The notes below the pieces were generated by a model that searched no databases, was not told the origin of the DNA, and worked only from the letters and a program-made list of their open reading frames with translations. Shown piece after piece: positions 13,569 through 17,793 of a stretch of 17,793 nt of DNA. Source of the DNA: an uncultured Alistipes sp. Lineage in GTDB: Bacteria > Bacteroidota > Bacteroidia > Bacteroidales > Rikenellaceae. The first letter of the stretch is position 1. Each line of letters opens with the position of its first letter. The stretch lies in the NCBI GenBank assembly GCA_904502075.1, contig CAJGDL010000019.1, forward strand, positions 1-17,793. Reading direction: 5' to 3'. The position numbers and the translations under genes are program-made.

Positions 13569-15305
13569 TTACTTGTGTACAAATCCCCTTTCAAGGTCTT
13601 GCGACACGTTGATCATGAAATCACCCATGCCCTCGAAGGCGTTGACGATATCCATGTAGTAAACGCTTGTCTGATAATTCTTTCCATCGGTCTCAATCGC
13701 CTCGATAACAGCATCACGGAAGTTGTTTCGGAGCGTATTGAGTCGATCCTCGGCGCGGTAGGCGTTTTCGATCTTCGTGAGTTCGCCCTTGTGTGCCGCC
13801 TCCAGGTTCTCGATCATCACATCATAGGCGGCAGCCACAGCCTCGGCCATCTCGTTGAGATTCTTGATTGCCACGGCATCGAAACTCTTCTTGTGGCTGT
13901 TCTTTCGCGACAAGATGCGGCTGATGGTCTCACCCGAGTCGCCCAAAGACTCCAACTCACCGATAATCTTATACATCGCCTTGATCTTTACCGAGGTACC
14001 CTCGCTGACCTCCTCGGCCGAGACCCCATTCAGGAACGAGGCAATTTCATACTCGATACGATCGGAGATCTCCTCATACTTGACCAACTTGGCGCGCAGT
14101 TCCTCGAACTTGTCGGTATCGGCCTCGTGGATCGCCTGCTGTGCATAGAGCGCCCCATTCTTCGAGATCTTGGCGAAATGGATGATCTCCTCGAAGGCCT
14201 GCTCTACCGAGAGCTCGGGAGTGGCCAGGTGGCCTGCCGAGATGTACTGAAGGCGGAAGACCTCCTTCTCCTGATTCTTGGGGGCACGGATGATCCAACT
14301 TACCGCCTTGGCAATCCAATTGGTAAACCAAACAAGCAAACAGGTATTGGTCAGATTGAAGAGCGTGTGGAGCATCGAAAGACCATAGAGAGCCGCCGTT
14401 CCCTCGGGTGAATTCGAACTGGTCACCTCGAAGCCCTCGGCCGCGGGATTGGGCACTCCGAAGAGGCTCTCGGTAATCAAGCCCACCAACTGCAAGAAGG
14501 GTTTGAAGAGGATCAAGGCCCAGATCACACCAAAGACATTGAAGATCGTATGCGACATGGCGGCACGCTTGGCCTGTGTATTTCCCACCGAAGCGGCGAT
14601 ATTCGCGGTGATGGTCGTACCGATATTCTCACCCAGCACCATGGCACAAGCCATCTCAAAGGGGATCCACCCCATGCTCAACATGATGAGTGTGATCGCC
14701 ATGGTGGCCGACGAGGACTGCAAAACCAAAGTCAGGATCGTACCGAAGGCAAAGAAGAGCAACACCGATCCAAAGCCGTGGGCCGCCCAGGTGGTCACGA
14801 ACTCCAAGACCTGAGGGGTCTCACGCAGGTCGGGCACCGACTCCTTCATGAACGAAAGACCCAGGAAGAGGAGCGAGAAGCCGACAATCAGTTCACCAAT
14901 GTGCTTGCGCTTGTCGGCTTTCGAATTCGAGAAGAGGAAGCCAAAAAGCATCAAAGGCACCGCCAGGATCGAGATATCGGCCTTGAATCCGAGCCACGAG
15001 ACCATCCAGGCCGTAACCGTGGTACCGATGTTGGCACCCATGATCACGCCAATGGCCTGCGTCAGGGTCAGAAGGCCGGCATTGACAAAACTTACGACCA
15101 TCACGGTGGTGGCCGACGAAGATTGAATCACCGTGGTGATTCCCAATCCAGTCAATACCCCCTTGAACGGGTTGGAGGTCATGGCCGACAAAAAGCCTCT
15201 CAATCGCTCTCCGGCAGCCTTTTGCAGCCCCGAACTCATCAGATTCATTCCGTAAAGGAACATTCCCAACGCTCCCAACAGCGTCAACACTTGTAATATA
15301 CCCAT
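13569..15305 (-). CDS. Na+/phosphate cotransporter-like protein with C-terminal PhoU-like domain
   Basis: Membrane protein of the Na/Pi cotransporter family (PF02690, NptA/SLC34-like), 578 residues from the ATG at 15305. The frame extends to an ATG at 15356, but the preferred start begins MGILQVLTLLGALGMFLYGM, which places the first membrane helix at the N-terminus as usual. The family's duplicated core is clear: QSSSATT at 61-67 with GANIGTT at 90-96, and again QSSSATM at 196-202 with GENIGTT at 225-231. Membrane segments end near residue 340. The rest (about 360-575) is a charged all-helical PhoU-like region. The predicted role is sodium-driven phosphate movement, with PhoU-like regulation in cis; substrate and direction are not proven. 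It is divergent from a two-component system, which may control it. Confidence 0.92.
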   Translation of the reverse strand: MGILQVLTLLGALGMFLYGMNLMSSGLQKAAGERLRGFLSAMTSNPFKGVLTGLGITTVIQSSSATTVMVVSFVNAGLLTLTQAIGVIMGANIGTTVTAWMVSWLGFKADISILAVPLMLFGFLFSNSKADKRKHIGELIVGFSLLFLGLSFMKESVPDLRETPQVLEFVTTWAAHGFGSVLLFFAFGTILTLVLQSSSATMAITLIMLSMGWIPFEMACAMVLGENIGTTITANIAASVGNTQAKRAAMSHTIFNVFGVIWALILFKPFLQLVGLITESLFGVPNPAAEGFEVTSSNSPEGTAALYGLSMLHTLFNLTNTCLLVWFTNWIAKAVSWIIRAPKNQEKEVFRLQYISAGHLATPELSVEQAFEEIIHFAKISKNGALYAQQAIHEADTDKFEELRAKLVKYEEISDRIEYEIASFLNGVSAEEVSEGTSVKIKAMYKIIGELESLGDSGETISRILSRKNSHKKSFDAVAIKNLNEMAEAVAAAYDVMIENLEAAHKGELTKIENAYRAEDRLNTLRNNFRDAVIEAIETDGKNYQTSVYYMDIVNAFEGMGDFMINVSQDLERGFVHK

Positions 15306-15331
15306 AATCTTTTCTAATAATTTTTCGACTG

Positions 15332-15339
15332 CAAAGGAA
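15332..15339 (-). promoter_or_regulatory. Candidate weak -7 element of the Na/Pi transporter gene
   Basis: TTCCTTTG on the minus strand (15339-15332) matches TAnnTTTG at five of the six fixed positions. TTTG boxes occur upstream only at unusual spacings (14 and 25 nt), inside the direct repeat at 15351-15368. A weak core with a repeat over the -33 region is typical of an activator-dependent promoter. This is an inference. Confidence 0.4.
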
Positions 15340-15350
15340 GAACAATAATG

Positions 15351-15368
15351 TTTCAAAAATATTTCAAA
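15351..15368. promoter_or_regulatory. Candidate operator: TTTCAAA direct repeat, 11-bp period
   Basis: Two exact copies of TTTCAAA (15351-15357 and 15362-15368) are separated by AATA. A 7-bp direct repeat with a 4-bp A/T spacer is the layout bound by PhoB/OmpR-type dimers, though the bases differ from the E. coli pho box. It lies between the transporter gene and the divergent OmpR-type regulator gene. Confidence 0.4.
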
Positions 15369-15445
15369 CGCATGATAAATTATCCCTTTTTTATTACAAT
15401 TTCATTAAATCTCCTTTTGCGTGCCAAAGGGTTCGGTTTTTTCCC

Positions 15446-15453
15446 TATTTTTG
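15446..15453 (+). promoter_or_regulatory. Promoter -7 element of the two-component operon
   Basis: TATTTTTG matches TAnnTTTG and is identical to the trpS element. The nearest TTTG upstream (15416-15419) is 26 nt away, so the -33 is unclear. The predicted start near 15459 leaves about 20 nt before the ATG at 15480. Confidence 0.55.
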
Positions 15454-15479
15454 CAGTAGAATATAATTAAGGTAGTATT

Positions 15480-16178
15480 ATGGCCACGGAACGCATACTG
15501 ATCGTAGATGACGAAGAGACCTTGTGCGAAGTCTTGAAGATAAACCTCGAAAACGAGGGGTACGATGTCGACATTGCCTTCAGCGCAGAGCAGGCTCTGA
15601 CCTACGACTTAAAAAACTACTCGCTCATCCTACTCGACATCATGATGGGCGAGATCAACGGCATCAAGATGGCGAAGATGTTGAAGGCCGATCTCTCCAC
15701 GGCCGAAATCCCTATCATCTTCTGCACGGCACGCGACACGGAAGACGACATGGTGATGGGGCTCAACCTCGGAGCCGACGACTACATCATGAAACCCTAC
15801 ACGATTCGCAATGTCGTGGCCCGCGTAAAGAGTGTACTGCGCCGCTCCTCGGGACATAAAACCCTCGCACAGCGTGAGGAGCAGCCCAACCTCATGAAGG
15901 TCGAGGGGCTGCAACTCGATTTGGAGTTCAAGCGCTGCACCGTGGATGGACAGGAGGTCAAACTCACACGCAAAGAGTTCGAACTCCTTGCCTACTTGAT
16001 TTCACATCGAGGCAAGATCTGCTCGCGCGAACAGATCCTGAGCCGCATCTGGAGCGACGAGGTGGTGGTTCTCGACCGCACCATTGATGTAAACATCACC
16101 CGCCTACGCGCCAAGATCGGCCCCTATGGCTCCTATATTGTAACCCGTTCAGGCTTCGGTTATGGGTTCCGTGATTAA
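15480..16178 (+). CDS. Two-component response regulator, OmpR/PhoB family
   Basis: DNA-binding response regulator of 232 residues. The receiver domain (about 1-122) has all the phosphorylation residues: acidic pocket Asp10-Asp11, phospho-acceptor Asp53 in LILLDIMMG, Thr83 in FCTARD and Lys105 in IMKPY. The C-terminal winged helix (about 135-232) is of the OmpR/PhoB type, with LTRKEFELLAYLISHRGKI as its early helix and a C-terminal hairpin ending RSGFGYGFRD. It overlaps the histidine kinase gene by 17 bases, so the two are co-expressed partners. The stimulus is unknown. It is not an obvious RprY, judging from the N-terminal sequence I recall for that protein. The divergent Na/Pi transporter makes phosphate or ion status a reasonable guess only. 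Confidence 0.95.
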   Translation: MATERILIVDDEETLCEVLKINLENEGYDVDIAFSAEQALTYDLKNYSLILLDIMMGEINGIKMAKMLKADLSTAEIPIIFCTARDTEDDMVMGLNLGADDYIMKPYTIRNVVARVKSVLRRSSGHKTLAQREEQPNLMKVEGLQLDLEFKRCTVDGQEVKLTRKEFELLAYLISHRGKICSREQILSRIWSDEVVVLDRTIDVNITRLRAKIGPYGSYIVTRSGFGYGFRD

Positions 16179-17619
16179 CCTCTCCTACCACAAGCGACTC
16201 TTCCTGATGTTGCTTGGCTTCTCCTGGAGCATCGTCCTCTGCTTCGTCGCCTTCCAATACCCGCGCGAGAAGCAGTACAAACTGAACTCCCTGAACCTGA
16301 AACTTCAGATGTACAATCGTCATCTGATCGAGGTGATGGAGGACGGACTCTCCTACGAAGAGTATATTGCCGCCCACAAAAAGCCCTTCGAGGAGCTTCG
16401 CATCACCATCATCGCCCCCTCGGGAGTGGTGATCTATGACAACACGCTCGCGTTGGATTCACTCGACAACCACCTCAACCGCCCCGAGATTGCAAGTGCT
16501 ATCAAAGAGGGTGCCGGCTACCATGTCGGAAGGCAGTCAACAAGCGATGGGCGCGACTATTTCTACTCCGCCACTCGCGGAAACCAGGCAATCATCCGCT
16601 CAGCCATCCCCTACTCCTCCACCCTGCAGGAGCTGCTCATGGCCGACTGGTCATTCCTATGGGTGATGATCCTCATCAGTCTGGTGATGAGCATCTTGGC
16701 CTACTTCACCACGCGCCGGCTGGGAAAAAATATCGAGCGTCTGAACCGCTTTGCCGACAAGGCAAAGAAGGGGGAATCGTTCGACGAGGAGGAGCCCTTC
16801 CCCAACGATGAGTTGGGCTCGATCTCCAACCACATCGTGCAGCTCTACGCCCAATGGCAGCAAACCATCAAGGACCGCGACCAAGCGCACGAAGCAGCCA
16901 TGCGCGAGGAGCAGGAGAAGATCCTCATCAAGCGACAACTTACCAACAACATCAACCATGAGTTGAAGACCCCGGTGGCCTCGATCCAAGTCTGCCTCGA
17001 GACCCTGCTCTCGGGAATTAGCCTGAGTGAAGAGAAACGACAGGAGCTCATCGAGAGGTGCTACACGCACAACGAACGCCTGCGCCGACTGCTGGGCGAC
17101 GTGTCGCTCATCACCCGCATGGAGGACGGCAATGCACTGATCAGCAAAGAGCGGATCTCGCTCAACGAAATCCTGACAGAGATCGCCGACGAATTGGAGA
17201 TTCTGCCCGAAAACGAACGCATGACCCTGCACACGAAGTTCGACCAGCAGGTCATCATCGAGGGCAACCTCTCGCTCATTGGCTCCATCTTCCAGAACCT
17301 GACCGATAACGCAATCGCCTACTCCGAGGGGAAGAACATCTACATCTCGCTCATCTCGAATACGGCCACCGAGTGCCATATCCGATTCGAGGACGACGGT
17401 TGCGGCATCGAGGAGAAACAACTCAACCGCCTCTTCGAACGCTTCTATCGAGTCGACAAGGGGCGCTCGCGCCAAAAGGGTGGCACAGGCCTCGGCCTGG
17501 CTATTGTCAAACACGCCGTGCAGTTCCACGGAGGAACAATCACGGCCAGCAACCGCCCCGAGGGTGGTCTACGCTTCGATTTTACCCTACAAAAGCCCCC
17601 TATCGACCCCGATCTTTAA
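16162..17619 (+). CDS. Membrane sensor histidine kinase (partner of the preceding regulator)
   Basis: Sensor kinase of 485 residues. TM1 lies at about 12-31, an extracytoplasmic sensor region of some 130 residues at about 32-162, and TM2 at about 163-182. A HAMP-like linker (183-235) and a coiled coil follow. The HisKA box has His266 in NNINHELKTPVAS. The ATPase has its N box with Asn379 and Asn383 in FQNLTDNA, the G1 box DDGCG (411-415) and the G2 box GGTGLGL (440-446). All catalytic residues are present. No PAS domain or recognised sensor family is visible in the outer region. The ATG at 16162 overlaps the regulator gene by 17 bases; a GTG at 16171 is an alternative start. The stop is followed by large hairpins in the noncoding tail. 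Confidence 0.95.
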   Translation: MGSVINLSYHKRLFLMLLGFSWSIVLCFVAFQYPREKQYKLNSLNLKLQMYNRHLIEVMEDGLSYEEYIAAHKKPFEELRITIIAPSGVVIYDNTLALDSLDNHLNRPEIASAIKEGAGYHVGRQSTSDGRDYFYSATRGNQAIIRSAIPYSSTLQELLMADWSFLWVMILISLVMSILAYFTTRRLGKNIERLNRFADKAKKGESFDEEEPFPNDELGSISNHIVQLYAQWQQTIKDRDQAHEAAMREEQEKILIKRQLTNNINHELKTPVASIQVCLETLLSGISLSEEKRQELIERCYTHNERLRRLLGDVSLITRMEDGNALISKERISLNEILTEIADELEILPENERMTLHTKFDQQVIIEGNLSLIGSIFQNLTDNAIAYSEGKNIYISLISNTATECHIRFEDDGCGIEEKQLNRLFERFYRVDKGRSRQKGGTGLGLAIVKHAVQFHGGTITASNRPEGGLRFDFTLQKPPIDPDL

Positions 17620-17656
17620 CCTGCTGTCCACCGAGCCGAATTTTCGGGGAGAGCAA

Positions 17657-17702
17657 TGTATAGGAGGGGATATGTGCAAAAGCACCTATCCCCTCCTATA
17701 CA
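17657..17702. terminator. Large hairpin downstream of the histidine kinase (possible terminator)
   Basis: A 16-bp perfect stem (17657-17672 with 17687-17702), one T/C mismatch, then GTGC-AAAA-GCAC: 20 pairs in 46 nt. It starts 38 nt after the kinase stop. No T run follows on either strand (CACCGCG downstream, GCTCTCC on the other side), so it is not a classical intrinsic terminator. It could act as a 3' stabilising structure or belong to a repeat element. Confidence 0.5.
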
Positions 17703-17718
17703 CACCGCGTCATCCCGA

Positions 17719-17769
17719 GAATTTCGATTTTAGGGCGTTTCGAAGCGGTGTCAGCCAAAATCGAAATTC
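17719..17769. repeat. Inverted repeat with 13-bp arms in the right-edge noncoding tail
   Basis: GAATTTCGATTTT (17719-17731) and AAAATCGAAATTC (17757-17769) are exact inverted copies around a 25-nt centre that contains GGC...GCC ends and TTTCGAAGCG. Flanking CCC and GGG could extend the stem past two mismatches. The T run at the end of the left arm is inside the structure. The rest of the tail from 17620 to the edge shows only the short palindrome CCGAA-TT-TTCGG (17636-17647) and no gene. Confidence 0.7.
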
Positions 17770-17793
17770 GTGGGGATCTTCCGATTATCAAGG

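Noticed and set aside
13371..14411. Plus-strand open frame opposite the transporter's 3' end
   Set aside because: It crosses the GC hairpin and mirrors the PhoU-like coding region; the product shows no domain.
15306..15356. Seventeen-residue N-terminal extension of the Na/Pi transporter
   Set aside because: It overlaps the candidate promoter and operator and would put a polar stretch before the first membrane helix. The ATG at 15305 fits the family better.
1..17793. Mobile element, defence island, CRISPR or phage system
   Set aside because: Both strands were read through. All long coding regions belong to housekeeping, transport, protease or two-component families, and there are no spaced repeats, integrases, transposases or tRNA-flanked insertions.

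Overview
The window looks like ordinary chromosome from a GC-rich member of the Bacteroidales, perhaps Rikenellaceae/Alistipes-like; the genus is a guess. The main evidence is a set of promoter elements with the Bacteroidetes -7 consensus TAnnTTTG, found in front of rsfS, oxyR, trpS, the DUF456 gene, panC and the response regulator gene. Further support comes from the near absence of Shine-Dalgarno sequences, A/T-rich gaps between GC-rich genes, and Bacteroidetes-style long M16 lipoproteins and Na/Pi transporters. I see no transposase, integrase, phage gene, CRISPR array, tRNA or rRNA.

Layout. Left edge, minus strand: ftsH (3' end cut off by the window), rsfS upstream of it, then oxyR with its own terminator. 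At about 3.1-3.3 kb there is a divergent promoter region. From it trpS, a CLC-type anion transporter with CBS domains, and uvrB run on the plus strand. A large palindromic bidirectional terminator separates uvrB from a convergent minus-strand block. That block holds a DUF456 membrane protein gene followed by a 968-residue M16 metalloprotease lipoprotein gene, then panC-panD (one-base overlap, strong terminator), then a Na/phosphate cotransporter-like gene. The transporter gene is divergent from a plus-strand two-component pair (OmpR-type regulator and membrane histidine kinase). The window ends in a noncoding tail with two large inverted repeats.

How the genes work together. Most are housekeeping: membrane protein quality control (FtsH), ribosome silencing (RsfS), peroxide response (OxyR), Trp-tRNA charging, excision repair (UvrB) and pantothenate synthesis (PanC, PanD). 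The one place where context suggests a regulatory link is the gap between the Na/Pi transporter and the two-component system. It contains a 7-bp direct repeat with a 4-bp A/T spacer (11-bp period), the layout of an OmpR/PhoB-family operator, next to a weak transporter promoter.

Nothing here is clearly a new system. The observations most worth a second look are that candidate operator, the double inverted repeat at the right edge, the CLC protein that keeps the gating glutamate but lacks the internal proton glutamate, and the apparently leaderless DUF456 transcript.
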